A DNA stretch of 64,000 nt from Leucobacter chromiireducens subsp. solipictus (GTDB lineage Bacteria; Actinomycetota; Actinomycetes; Actinomycetales; Microbacteriaceae). This document shows, piece after piece, positions 31,954 to 40,929 of this stretch. Numbering within the stretch: the stretch's first letter is position 1; every line of letters begins with the position of its first letter. Position numbers and translations under genes: made by a program. The DNA lies in NCBI RefSeq assembly GCF_016758195.1, contig NZ_QYAC01000006.1, positions 265,779 to 329,778 of the forward strand. Reading direction: 5' to 3'. The notes under the pieces are model-generated. The model ran no database searches. It was not told the DNA's origin and saw only the letters and a list, made by a program, of their open reading frames with translations.

Positions 31954-33665
31954 CCGGCGCGACGGCCGCGCGGCCCGCACCGCACGCCACGCTCCCCAGG
32001 CCGAGCCGCAACGCCGTGGTCGCAACCACGCTGCTGCTCGCCCTGCTCGCCGCCGGGCTGTGGTCGTTCCGCGGGGTTGGGCTCTCCGGTGAGCAGCTCG
32101 TGCGGGGCACCGAGTACGCCGGGCAGTTTCTCGCCCGCACCGTGCCGTTCGTGTGGCCCACCGTCGGGGAGACCCTGTGGTTGAGCGCGCTGACGCTCGC
32201 CATCGTATTCTGCGGCACCGCCCTCGCGGCGGCGATCTCGATTCCGGTCGCGTATCTCGCTGCACGCACCACGACCCCGGGCCGCGGCAGCGGAGCCCTC
32301 GGACGGTTCCTCGGCGTCACCACGCGGGCCGCGCCCGACGCGATCATGGCCATGATCTTCGCCCTCGTGATCGGTCAGGGCGCGCTCGCCGGGGTGCTCG
32401 CGCTCGGCATCCACTCGATCGGCATGATCAGCAAGCTCACGGCAGACGCGATTGAGCAGATCGACGAGGGACCCGTCCGGGCGCTGCGTGCCGCCGGGGC
32501 GAGCCGCGCGCAGCAATTCTGGGGCGGGGTCTGGCCGCAGGTGCTGCCCGCCTACATCGCGATCGTGCTGCACCGCGCCGACATCAACCTCCGCGTCTCC
32601 GTGATCCTCGGCTTCGTCGGCGTGGCCGGGCTCGGCCAGCAGCTCAGCCACGCGATGCAGACGCTGAACTACCGCGAGGCGATGCCCTACGCGATCATCA
32701 TCTTCGTGCTCTGCGTCGCCTTCGAGGTCGTCTCCGCGTTGATCCGCCGCTCCCTGCTCGGGGCGCAGCCGGCGGGCCGCAGCATCGCGCATCGCCTCGT
32801 GCGGCGGGTCACCTCGGATCCGGCGGACGCATCGAACGTCGCCCGCGCCGCAGCGAGCCGCGAGGCCCGCGTGCGCCAGGGCCGCGCGGGCCGCATCCCC
32901 TGGACGCCGGATCGGCGGCGCCAGGCGGGCCTGATCTGGGGCACCACGCTCGTGCTCGCTGTCTCCGTGGTGATCGCCGCGACGCAGGGCAGCAGTTTCG
33001 CCTACTTCTGGAAGAATCTCGGGATCGCGGCCGCGCGGCTGTGGCCCCCGTCGCTCGCGCAGGAGAAGTGGGGCGAGGTGGCCCTCGCGCTCCTGGAGAC
33101 GGTTCAGATCGCGTTCGCGGCGACCCTGTTTGCGGTGGTGTTCTCCGTGTTGATCGGTGCCTGTGCGGCGCGCAACGTGGCCCCGAACCCGGGTGTGCGA
33201 GCCGGGGCGCGGCTCACGCTGATCGTGATCCGCGGGCTGCCCGAGCTGCTCCTCGCCCTGTTCTTCATCATCCTGACCGGGCTCGGCCCCGGTGCCGCGG
33301 TGCTCGCGCTCGGGATCGGGGGAATCGGGCTGCTCGGCAAGCTCGTCGCCGATTCGCTCGAGGAGGTCAGCCCAGGCCCCGAGCGCGCGCTCACCGCCGT
33401 GGGGGCGAGCCGCACGCAGGTGTTCGCGGGGGCGACGTTCCCGCAGGCGGTGCCGGCGTTCGTGGGCCACACGCTGTACCTGCTCGACACCAACATACGT
33501 TCGGCCACGGTGCTCGGCATCGTCGGCGGTGGCGGAATCGGCTACATGCTCTCGAGCGCGGCACGCATCAACCAGCACGAGCTGCTCTTCCTGCTGCTGT
33601 GCGTCCTGGTCATCGTGTTCCTCGTCGAGGGGCTCTCCTCCTGGCTGCGCCGCCTCCTCGCGTAG
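31950..33665 (+). CDS. phnE: Phosphonate-type ABC transporter permease, fused double PhnE
   Basis: A 571-residue protein made of two PhnE permease units in one chain, where many bacteria have two genes or one homodimeric gene. Unit 1 (about residues 20-265) has an EAA-like loop AIEQIDEGPVRALRAAGASRAQQFWGGVWPQVLP; unit 2 (about 330-570) has SLEEVSPGPERALTAVGASRTQVF and FPQAVPAFVGHTLYLLD. The two loops are clearly homologous. A charged 60-residue linker joins them. It starts with a GTG overlapping the phnC stop. The operon ends at a hairpin 33 bases later. Confidence 0.9.
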   Translation: MTGATAARPAPHATLPRPSRNAVVATTLLLALLAAGLWSFRGVGLSGEQLVRGTEYAGQFLARTVPFVWPTVGETLWLSALTLAIVFCGTALAAAISIPVAYLAARTTTPGRGSGALGRFLGVTTRAAPDAIMAMIFALVIGQGALAGVLALGIHSIGMISKLTADAIEQIDEGPVRALRAAGASRAQQFWGGVWPQVLPAYIAIVLHRADINLRVSVILGFVGVAGLGQQLSHAMQTLNYREAMPYAIIIFVLCVAFEVVSALIRRSLLGAQPAGRSIAHRLVRRVTSDPADASNVARAAASREARVRQGRAGRIPWTPDRRRQAGLIWGTTLVLAVSVVIAATQGSSFAYFWKNLGIAAARLWPPSLAQEKWGEVALALLETVQIAFAATLFAVVFSVLIGACAARNVAPNPGVRAGARLTLIVIRGLPELLLALFFIILTGLGPGAAVLALGIGGIGLLGKLVADSLEEVSPGPERALTAVGASRTQVFAGATFPQAVPAFVGHTLYLLDTNIRSATVLGIVGGGGIGYMLSSAARINQHELLFLLLCVLVIVFLVEGLSSWLRRLLA

Positions 33666-33697
33666 GGCGGGTCCCGTCCCGCGCACGGCGCGAGCTT

Positions 33698-33737
33698 CGA
33701 CGACGGTTGTTCCTCTGCGGAGGGGCAACCGTCGTCG
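33698..33737 (+). terminator. Terminator of the phn operon
   Basis: A 12-bp perfect stem (CGACGACGGTTG, 33698-33709, with 33726-33737) encloses CCTC-TGCG-GAGG, which folds into an inner hairpin. It lies 33 bases after the phnE stop. The following 275 bases to the next gene hold GC-rich sequence without a convincing gene. Confidence 0.75.
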
Positions 33738-34012
33738 CGTTCTGCTGGAGGGCGGCTCGCACGGGCGCGGGGACGGGTCGCGCCGCGCGTGGGGGAGAAG
33801 CGGCCGAGCGATCTGGCTCCGAGCTGCGCATCCGAGTCCTCGAGGTGTCGAGCGCAGCATCGTCGGGGCCGGGGAACGGAAGCCCGGAGGCCGAGGCGGT
33901 CGGCGGTGCGGTGCCTGGCGCACGCCAAAACTCCCCGTGCTGGGGCCGGAGCCCGAGCGCGGGGAGTCTGCGGGGTGGGGTCCTGGGCGGCGGGCCCGGG
34001 ACGTCCCGCGGG

Positions 34013-36517
34013 TTAGTCGGTGGTGTGTCGCCGTGCCCCGCGCCCGCGGCGCGTGAGCACGAGCGCCGCGCCCGCGGAGAGCAGTGCGAGCGCCCCGGCC
34101 CAGAGCCCCGCAGCGCCGGCCGATCCGGTCGCTGCGAGTGCGGCCGCGCCGGCGCCGGAGCTCGTCCCCGCCGGGGTCACGGCGCCAGGAGCGGGCTTCG
34201 CGGTGCCGGTGCCCGGCTCGGTCGTCCCGGGTCCGTCAGTCCCCGGCTCCGTGGTCCCCGGATCGGTGCCCGGCTCCGTGGTGCCCGGCTCGGTGCCCGG
34301 CTCCGTCGTGAGCGGCACGAGTCCGGCGACGGCGGCGACGATGGCGTCGGCCATCGCGGTGACCTCGGCTTGCCGGTCGGCGGTGAGGTCGCGCACCACC
34401 GCGTCCACGGCCGTGGTGACGGCGGCGGCCGACTCGGGAGTGTACGCCGTGAGCGAGGCGGGCACCGTGGCGAGGGCGGCATCCACGGCCGCGTAGTCGG
34501 CGTCACGCTCGGCCTCCGGGGCGAGCTCCGCGGCGAACGGGACGAGCGGATTCGGGATCGTGACCTGGCGCAGCTGGGTGTCCGCGGCGAAGTCGTGCGC
34601 CGTGATCACGATGCGGTCGCCGTAGGAGTCGAGCGTCAGCCCGCGGTTGACATCGCGCGTCGTGACCTCGGTGGCACCCCGCGTATTCTCGCCGCGCGCG
34701 TCCCATTCGATGTGCATGGCGAGCGTATTCACGGCCCAGAAGCCGTCGGCGTGGCCGTCCGCCGTGCGGCGCTGCATCGCCCAGTCGCCGAGCTCCGCGG
34801 GGTAGTGCGTGTGCCCGCTCAACACGACCGCGTTCGGGTAGTTCCCGAGGATGCTGGTGAGCCGCTGGTTGTGCTGGTGGTGGCCGCTGTACCACGGCAA
34901 CCACGAGGCGGAGACGGTGTTGCCGAGGGGGAAGTGGCTCATCACCACGACCTGCCGGTCCTGCGCGGTCCAGTGCGCCAGGCGCTCCTCGAGGAACTCG
35001 ACCTGCGCATCCGTCATGGGAACATCCGAGGGGCCCGCCATTTCCTGACCGAGCACGATCACGGGGAGGTCCCCGGCGGGGCCCTCCAACACGTACTCGC
35101 CCCAAGCCTGATCCCGCTCCGCGAACGTGAGGAAGCGCTGGAAGTTCGCGTCGAACCCGCCGTTCGCGTAGCGCTCATGATTGCCCATGCCCGCCACCGT
35201 CTTCGGCGGGCGCACGTCCGCGGAGGCGTCCATCACGTCCGTGACCTCGCGCCACTCGCCGACGGTGCCCGAGGCGACGATGTCGCCCACCATCAGCAGG
35301 CCGTCCGCCTTGGGGGCGAGCTTCGCGAAGTCTTCGATGCCGTGCGCGAGGTCCGCGGGGTGCCCCTGAATATCGGAGACGACCCAGGCCTGGGTGGGCT
35401 CGGCCGCCGTGGCCGCCTGAGCCTGGTGCACCGTAACGGAATCGATGCCCCAGTAGTGCGCGGTGTCGTCGCCCGTGAACTCCCAGGAGAACACCACGGA
35501 CTGCGCGCGGGCCGGTGTGTCGACGGTGAGATCCTGCGCCGCGTTCATCTGCATGCCGTCGTAGCCATCCGTGACGGTCGTGGAATCGAGCCGCAGCACC
35601 TCCACGGGCGCTGCTCCGTCGAAGCTGGCCCGAACCACGCCGCTCTGCCCGGCGGCGCCGCGGTAGTGGCTGTCGAAGGTGAGTCGCACGGAGTCGAGCG
35701 CGGCCACGTCGATGGGCGCGCTCGTGAGGGTCGTGCGGATCGGGCCCGCCCCGAACTGCGCGGCGTCGGCCACCAGGAAGCCGCGGTCGGTGCGGCCGAA
35801 GCGGTCGCGCATCTGGTCGACCGAGGCGGACCAGTCCGCACGGGTCGTCGGCTTCCAGCCGGCGTAGCGGTCGTCGCCCGCGCCGGAGGTTTCGACGGTC
35901 ATCTCCCAGCCCTCGGGGAGCGCGCCATCCGGAAAGCCGGCGCGCAGCAGGACTCCGTCGGTCGAGACGTCCGTGCGCACCGGGTCGATCTCGACCGGCG
36001 CATCGGGGTTTCCGGGTTCGAGCGGGGCGGGGGCCGCCGGATCCGCGGTGACGGTGAGCGGGTGCATGTCTGCGAGCGGGGTGTATCCGCCCTGCGCGAG
36101 GAACCACACGTGGTAGCTGCCGGGCGCGAGGTCGAGGGTGAACACGGCGTCGCCGCTCGTCTCAGGGGTGTACTGCCAGATCACCGAGGGAGCATCGCCG
36201 GGCGTCACCGACTCCCGGTAGATGCCGATCCAGTTCTGGGAGTCGGGCTGATCCGTCTCGTAGGCGACGGTGAGGGTGGAGCCGGTGATCGCGCTGCCGC
36301 TCGACAGCGCGATGGTGGAGCCGCTCGCGGGTGCCGTGTCTGCCGCTTCGGCGGCCGCGCCGCCGGGGGTTTCGGCCGCCGGAATAGCCTGGGCGGGGCT
36401 CGCTTCCGGGGCGGTCGCCGATGCCGCCGTGGCTGGGGGCAGCACGAGTGCGGCGGAGAGCAGCGCGCCGGCGACGGCGCAGTGCCGGCGCGAGAACGCG
36501 GACGAGGACGAGGTCAT
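34013..36517 (-). CDS. Secreted, sortase-anchored calcineurin-like metallophosphoesterase
   Basis: An 834-residue exported protein. A signal peptide (residues 1-32, RRHCAVAGALLSAALVLPP ending ATA-ASA) is followed by two beta-rich domains (about 65-150 and 180-365) and the metallophosphoesterase domain (about 375-600) with VVSDIQGHP, MVGDIVAS, MGNHERYA, VVMSHFPLG and LSGHTHYP. The usual DxH first motif is DxQ here. A Thr-Glu-Pro-Gly-rich stalk precedes an LAATG signal, a hydrophobic helix and a basic tail, so it should be linked to the wall by a class E sortase. ATG 36517 has AAAGGA upstream. Substrate unknown: phosphodiester, nucleotide or phospholipid. Confidence 0.85.
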   Translation of the reverse strand: MTSSSSAFSRRHCAVAGALLSAALVLPPATAASATAPEASPAQAIPAAETPGGAAAEAADTAPASGSTIALSSGSAITGSTLTVAYETDQPDSQNWIGIYRESVTPGDAPSVIWQYTPETSGDAVFTLDLAPGSYHVWFLAQGGYTPLADMHPLTVTADPAAPAPLEPGNPDAPVEIDPVRTDVSTDGVLLRAGFPDGALPEGWEMTVETSGAGDDRYAGWKPTTRADWSASVDQMRDRFGRTDRGFLVADAAQFGAGPIRTTLTSAPIDVAALDSVRLTFDSHYRGAAGQSGVVRASFDGAAPVEVLRLDSTTVTDGYDGMQMNAAQDLTVDTPARAQSVVFSWEFTGDDTAHYWGIDSVTVHQAQAATAAEPTQAWVVSDIQGHPADLAHGIEDFAKLAPKADGLLMVGDIVASGTVGEWREVTDVMDASADVRPPKTVAGMGNHERYANGGFDANFQRFLTFAERDQAWGEYVLEGPAGDLPVIVLGQEMAGPSDVPMTDAQVEFLEERLAHWTAQDRQVVVMSHFPLGNTVSASWLPWYSGHHQHNQRLTSILGNYPNAVVLSGHTHYPAELGDWAMQRRTADGHADGFWAVNTLAMHIEWDARGENTRGATEVTTRDVNRGLTLDSYGDRIVITAHDFAADTQLRQVTIPNPLVPFAAELAPEAERDADYAAVDAALATVPASLTAYTPESAAAVTTAVDAVVRDLTADRQAEVTAMADAIVAAVAGLVPLTTEPGTEPGTTEPGTDPGTTEPGTDGPGTTEPGTGTAKPAPGAVTPAGTSSGAGAAALAATGSAGAAGLWAGALALLSAGAALVLTRRGRGARRHTTD

Positions 36518-36593
36518 GGAGATCCTTTCTGAGGGGCCCGTAAGAATCGGGCCGCTCAGCAGCCTCCTGGGCGCAGGCAAACGGACGCTGGAA

Positions 36594-36615
36594 CGCCGGT
36601 GAACGCTCGGTGACG
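36594..36615 (-). promoter_or_regulatory. Candidate PHO box of the phosphoesterase gene
   Basis: On the minus strand, two adjacent 11-nt units CGTCACCGAGC and GTTCACCGGCG, followed by weaker TTCCAGCGTCC and GTTTGCC. Unit 2 matches GTTCACC fully, unit 1 at five of seven positions. It lies about 77 bases before the phosphoesterase ATG, a suitable place for activation. Weaker than the array at 29120. Confidence 0.4.
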
Positions 36616-36696
36616 TCCCCGTCCCAACCCGGCCGCACCCGCGAACAGCTGTGCAAACCTGTCCAGCACTCGTCGTGCGGTGCCGCCCACGCACGC

Positions 36697-36745
36697 GAAC
36701 GCCCGAGGCCCGCACGGTGGTGTTCCGTGCGGGCCTCGGGCGTTC
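36697..36745 (-). terminator. Strong hairpin terminator
   Basis: A perfect 21-bp stem (36697-36717 with 36725-36745, core GCCCGAGGCCCGCACGG) and 7-nt loop TGGTGTT. It starts 18 bases beyond the stop of the minus-strand proline-rich membrane gene and insulates the phosphoesterase promoter from it. Confidence 0.85.
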
Positions 36746-36762
36746 AGGCGTCGGACTGCGGC

Positions 36763-37674
36763 TTAGGCGCAGGCGAAGCTGTCCTCGAAGAGGACCGAGG
36801 AGAAGTCTCCGAGCACCGCGGTGAAGTCGGCGTCGCTCGTGAGGATCGCGGGATCCTTCGTGAACTCGGCGAACTTCTGGTACACGTCCTGGTGCGGGCT
36901 ATCGACCTTGGCGAGCGCCTCGTAGGCGGCGATCTCCTCGGGGGAGAACTCGATCTCGTTCGGGTTGCTCTCGGTCTCAAGCGCCGCGGTGAGCGCCGCG
37001 CAGAACTCGGGGGAGCGCTCGATATCGGCGGTGGCCGAGTCGGGCTCGACCGAGAGATCGCTCGTGTCAGGCAACGAGGACTCGAGCTCGGCGGTGGCGT
37101 CCTCAAGCTGGCTGAGGGAGCTCGACACCGTGGTACTGGCGGTCTGGGCGGCGACGCCGATAAACACGAACATGACGATCATGCTGATGATCGAGATCGC
37201 GAGGCTGACGTAGCCGATGATCGTGCCCGCGAGCGCGAGGCCGCGGCCGCGTTCACCGGTGCGCTTGATCTGGCCGAGCGCGATGTGGCCGCAGATGATG
37301 CCGACGATGTTGAACAGGATGCCGCCGACGAGGGCGATGATCGCGAGCGTGTTCATGGGAGGCTGCTGCGGCTGGCCGCTCGGGTACGGGGTGCCCGCGT
37401 AGGGGGCGCCGGCGGGCGGACCGTCCAGCGGCGGGGCCGGGGGAGCCGCCGCATACGCCGGCGGAGCCGCCGGGTAGGCCGGGGGCGCTGCGGTGTACGC
37501 CGGGGGCGCGACGGGGGCCTCGGGCGCGGCGGGCGGCGCCGCCGGCACGTCGGGGGTGGTCGGCGTCGCGTCGGCGACGGGGAGATCGGCTCCGGGCAGA
37601 TCGGTGGCGGGCGGAAGCGGCGACGGAGGAGTCGGCTGCGACGACTCGGGACCGGGGAGGTTCGGGTCGGACAT
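36763..37674 (-). CDS. Proline-rich DUF4190-type membrane protein
   Basis: A 303-residue protein. Residues 1-105 are disordered and Pro/Ala-rich with repeated PPAY units. Residues about 110-180 hold two membrane helices with the DUF4190 pattern (NTLAIIALVGGILFNIVGIICGHIALGQIKRTGERGRGLAL split across them, then GYVSLAISIISMIVMFVFI). The C-terminal about 120 residues form an acidic domain with two Cys (EFCAALTAAL and the terminal FACA), probably outside the cell. ATG 37674 has AGGAG upstream. PPAY-type tails are common on actinobacterial membrane proteins near the division or wall machinery. No specific function known. Confidence 0.8.
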   Translation of the reverse strand: MSDPNLPGPESSQPTPPSPLPPATDLPGADLPVADATPTTPDVPAAPPAAPEAPVAPPAYTAAPPAYPAAPPAYAAAPPAPPLDGPPAGAPYAGTPYPSGQPQQPPMNTLAIIALVGGILFNIVGIICGHIALGQIKRTGERGRGLALAGTIIGYVSLAISIISMIVMFVFIGVAAQTASTTVSSSLSQLEDATAELESSLPDTSDLSVEPDSATADIERSPEFCAALTAALETESNPNEIEFSPEEIAAYEALAKVDSPHQDVYQKFAEFTKDPAILTSDADFTAVLGDFSSVLFEDSFACA

Positions 37675-37833
37675 GAAGAATAGGCTCCTTGGCAAGGATT
37701 GAGACGGGCAGGATCCGGCCGAAGGACGACGTTGCAGGTGGATCCGGGCGCGCACCGATCGCGGGTGGCACCCGCCCATTGTAGTAACGGCAGCCAGATG
37801 ACCTAAAGCCCGGAATGGCCTAGCGTGGCAGCT

Positions 37834-39348
37834 ATGGAGTTTCTTGGCAGCCAACCCACGGTCGATCTCACCTACGCAGACGTGTTCCTCGTGCCGCGGC
37901 GTTCGGCGGTGACGAGCCGGCTCGATGTGCAGCTGCGGCCCGAGGACGGGACCCCGGCGACGCTGCCGCTCGTCGCGGCCAACATGAACTCGGTGACGGG
38001 CCCGCGCCTCGCCGCGGTGCTCGCGCGTCGCGGTGGGCTCGCGGTGCTGCCGCAGGACCTCGCGCTCGCCGACACCGAGGCGGCGATCCGCTGGGTGAAA
38101 GCCCAGCCGGTCGCGGTGGATTCCCCGATGGTGCTGCCGCCCGAGGCGACGGCCGCGGATGCGCTGCGACTGATCCCGCGCGCACCGGGCCAGACGGTGG
38201 TGGTGGCGGACCGCGGGGCCGATGCGAGCGCGTCGGATCGGGTGCCCGTGGCTGCGCTGCGCGGGATCCTGTCGGCGGAACGCCTGGCGTCGGTCCCGGC
38301 GGACGCGCGGCTCGGCGACCTGCTGCACGGTGCCCCCGCGCTGCTCGAGCTTGCCGAGCTGGAGGACGCTCGGCTCGCGTTCGACCGGGTCGTGGCGGCG
38401 ACCGCGGCGGGGGACGGCGCGAGCGGCAGCGACGGCCCGACCGCGGCGGACGCCGTGGGCGTGATCTCGGGCGAGATGCTCGTGGGGACCCTGTCCCGCC
38501 GCTCGGCGCTCCGCCGCACGATCTACGCGCCCGCGCTCGACCGCGACGGCCGATTGGCGGTCGCCGTCGCGGTCGGCATCAACGGGGACGTCGCGGGGAA
38601 GGCCCGCGCCCTGGCCGCCGCGGGCGCCGACGTGCTCGTGGTCGACACCGCGCACGGGCATCAGGAGAGCATGTTGCGCGCGCTCCGCACCATCGGCGGT
38701 CTGGACCTCGGGCTTCCCATCGTTGCGGGCAACATTGTGACCGCGGACGGCGTGCACGATCTCGTGGACGCGGGTGCCACAATCTTGAAGGTGGGGGTCG
38801 GCCCCGGCGCGATGTGCACCACCCGCATGATGACGGCCGTGGGCCGGCCGCAGTTCTCCGCGGTCCTCGAAACGGCATCGGCGGCGCGGGATCTGGGTGC
38901 GCACGTGTGGGCCGACGGGGGTGTGCGCTACCCGCGCGACGTGGCCCTCGCGTTGGCGGCTGGCGCGGCCTCGGTGATGATCGGTTCCTGGTTTGCGGGG
39001 ACCGCCGAGTCGCCGGGAGAGCTCCTCACGGACGCGGACGGGCGGCAGTACAAGGAGTCTTGGGGGATGGCCTCCACGAAGGCCGTGCAGGGGCGGTTCG
39101 GGGGCCTCGACGCGTACGAGCTCGCGCGCAAGGAGCTGTTTGCGGAGGGCATCTCCTCGTCGAAGATCCTGCTCGATCCGGCGCGGCCCGGCGTCGAGGA
39201 CCTGCTCGACATGATCACCTCCGGCGTGCGCTCCTCCTTCACCTATGCGGGGGCGAGCTCGCTCGCCGAGTTCCACGCCCGGGCGCGTGTCGGGCTGCAG
39301 TCCGCGGCGGGCTACGAAGAGGGCAAAGCGTTGCCGGTCAGCTGGTAG
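37834..39348 (+). CDS. guaB1: GuaB1-type IMP dehydrogenase-related protein (probable GMP reductase)
   Basis: A 504-residue member of the IMPDH/GMPR family with a CBS region inserted in the barrel. It starts with LGSQPTVDLTYADVFLVPRR; the barrel holds AANMNSVTG, VDTAHGHQESMLRALR, IVAGNIVTADG, the catalytic-Cys loop KVGVGPGAMCTTRM, ADGGVRYPRDVALAL and SWFAGTAESPGE. GuaB1 of mycobacteria was shown to be a GMP reductase (GMP to IMP with NADPH), not an IMP dehydrogenase, and the same is expected here. The ATG at 37834 is preferred to a GTG three codons upstream. Single gene. Confidence 0.88.
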   Translation: MEFLGSQPTVDLTYADVFLVPRRSAVTSRLDVQLRPEDGTPATLPLVAANMNSVTGPRLAAVLARRGGLAVLPQDLALADTEAAIRWVKAQPVAVDSPMVLPPEATAADALRLIPRAPGQTVVVADRGADASASDRVPVAALRGILSAERLASVPADARLGDLLHGAPALLELAELEDARLAFDRVVAATAAGDGASGSDGPTAADAVGVISGEMLVGTLSRRSALRRTIYAPALDRDGRLAVAVAVGINGDVAGKARALAAAGADVLVVDTAHGHQESMLRALRTIGGLDLGLPIVAGNIVTADGVHDLVDAGATILKVGVGPGAMCTTRMMTAVGRPQFSAVLETASAARDLGAHVWADGGVRYPRDVALALAAGAASVMIGSWFAGTAESPGELLTDADGRQYKESWGMASTKAVQGRFGGLDAYELARKELFAEGISSSKILLDPARPGVEDLLDMITSGVRSSFTYAGASSLAEFHARARVGLQSAAGYEEGKALPVSW

Positions 39349-39455
39349 CCCAGGGGGCCACGCCGCCCGCGAGATCCGGCACGGCCACGCCCCCGCGCGG
39401 ATTCCGCATACGCGCCCGAATAGACTGGGTGCGGCACCAACGACGAGGAGCAAAG

Positions 39456-40886
39456 TTGAAGTTTATCTCGACCCGCGGCGGCATGGCCCCGGCACCGTAC
39501 AGCGCGATCCTGCTGGAAGGGCTCGCCACCGACGGCGGCCTGGTCGTCCCAGAGACCGTTCCGCAGCTGAGCGCCGCGGACATTGAGGCGCTGCGCGGCC
39601 TCAGCTATCCCGAGCTGGCGACGGAGATCCTGAGCCACTACGCCACCGACATCCCGCGCGAAGACCTCGCGGCCATGTGCGCCGCCGCGTACAGCGCCGA
39701 GAAGTTTGTTGCCGAGGAGGTCGTCCCGCTCACCGCGATCGACGATCAGATCACGCTTGTCGGCCTGTCCGAGGGGCCGACGCTGGCCTTCAAGGACATG
39801 GCCATGCAGTTCCTGGGCCAGGCCCTCGAGTACGTGCTCGCCCGCACCGACCGCAGCCTGAACATCATCGGCGCGACCTCGGGCGACACCGGCTCCGCCG
39901 CCGAGTACGCGCTGCGCGGCAAGGACGGCATCGCGGTGTTCATGCTCTCGCCGCAGGGGCGCATGAGCGACTTCCAGCGCGCGCAGATGTACTCCCTCAC
40001 CGACGACAACATCCACAACATCGCCGTCGAGGGCGTATTCGACGACTGCCAGAACCTCGTGAAGGAGCTCTCTGGCGACCTGGACTTCAAGCGGGCGAAC
40101 TCGCTCGGCACGGTGAACTCGATCAACCTGGGCCGGATCAGCGCCCAGATGGTGTACTACTTCTGGGCGTGGCTGCGGGCCACCGACGGGGTCGCCGAGG
40201 CGGATCGCGCGGGCTTCGAGGTCTCGGTCACGGTGCCGTCGGGCAACTTCGGCAACATCCTCTCGGGACACCTTGCGAAGGTCATGGGGCTGCCGATCCG
40301 GCACCTGGTGCTCGCCGCGAACGAGAACAACGTGCTCGATGAGTTCTTCCGCACGGGGATCTACGCGCCTCGCGGCTCGGCCGAGACCTACCTGACGTCG
40401 AGCCCCTCGATGGACATTTCGAAGGCGTCCAACATTGAGCGTTTCATCTTCGACCTGCTGGGGCGCGACCCCGAGCGGCTGTCCGCCGCGTGGGCGGAAC
40501 TCGACGCGACGGGGCGGATCGACCTCACCGCCGAGCTGCCCCGCCTCCAGAGCGAGTTCGGGTTCCAGAGCGGCACGAGCACGCACGCCGACCGCGTCGC
40601 CACGATCCGCGACGTGCACGCGGCACGCGGCATCATCATCGACCCGCACACCTCCGACGGCGTCAAGGTGGCGCGCGAACACGTCGAGCCGGGTGTGCCC
40701 ATGCTGGTCCTCGAGACCGCGAAGCCCGAGAAATTCCCGGAGATCGTGCTCGAGGCCACCGGTCAGCAGCTCGGCATTCCGGAGCACCTCGCGGGCCTCC
40801 TGGAGCTGCCGCAGCACGTCACCGAGATGGCCGACGATGCGGCGCAGCTGCGCGAGTTCATCGCCGCGCGGGCCGTGCGGGCGTAG
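39456..40886 (+). CDS. thrC: Threonine synthase
   Basis: A 476-residue PLP enzyme converting O-phosphohomoserine to threonine. It is the long, corynebacterial-like form, with FISTRGGMAPAPYSAILLEG at the N-terminus, the PLP Lys in PTLAFKDMAMQF, the cofactor Gly loop GATSGDTGSAAEYA, AVEGVFDDCQNLVK, NSINLGRISAQ and VPSGNFGNILSGH. The start is TTG at 39456, five bases after GAGGAG; no ATG or GTG fits the conserved N-terminus. It is not linked to hom or thrB here. Confidence 0.94.
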   Translation: MKFISTRGGMAPAPYSAILLEGLATDGGLVVPETVPQLSAADIEALRGLSYPELATEILSHYATDIPREDLAAMCAAAYSAEKFVAEEVVPLTAIDDQITLVGLSEGPTLAFKDMAMQFLGQALEYVLARTDRSLNIIGATSGDTGSAAEYALRGKDGIAVFMLSPQGRMSDFQRAQMYSLTDDNIHNIAVEGVFDDCQNLVKELSGDLDFKRANSLGTVNSINLGRISAQMVYYFWAWLRATDGVAEADRAGFEVSVTVPSGNFGNILSGHLAKVMGLPIRHLVLAANENNVLDEFFRTGIYAPRGSAETYLTSSPSMDISKASNIERFIFDLLGRDPERLSAAWAELDATGRIDLTAELPRLQSEFGFQSGTSTHADRVATIRDVHAARGIIIDPHTSDGVKVAREHVEPGVPMLVLETAKPEKFPEIVLEATGQQLGIPEHLAGLLELPQHVTEMADDAAQLREFIAARAVRA

Positions 40887-40929
40887 ACTCCAACGCATCA
40901 CCACGCACTCGACCACCGGGGGAGGCCAC

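Noticed and set aside
33041..36532. Very long plus-strand frame (over 1100 codons) across the phnE end and phosphoesterase
   Set aside because: It is the complement of well-supported genes on the other strand and frame; composition is biased and no domains are seen.
37834..39348. Classical IMP dehydrogenase (GuaB)
   Set aside because: N-terminus and loop sequences match the GuaB1 group, characterised in mycobacteria as GMP reductase.
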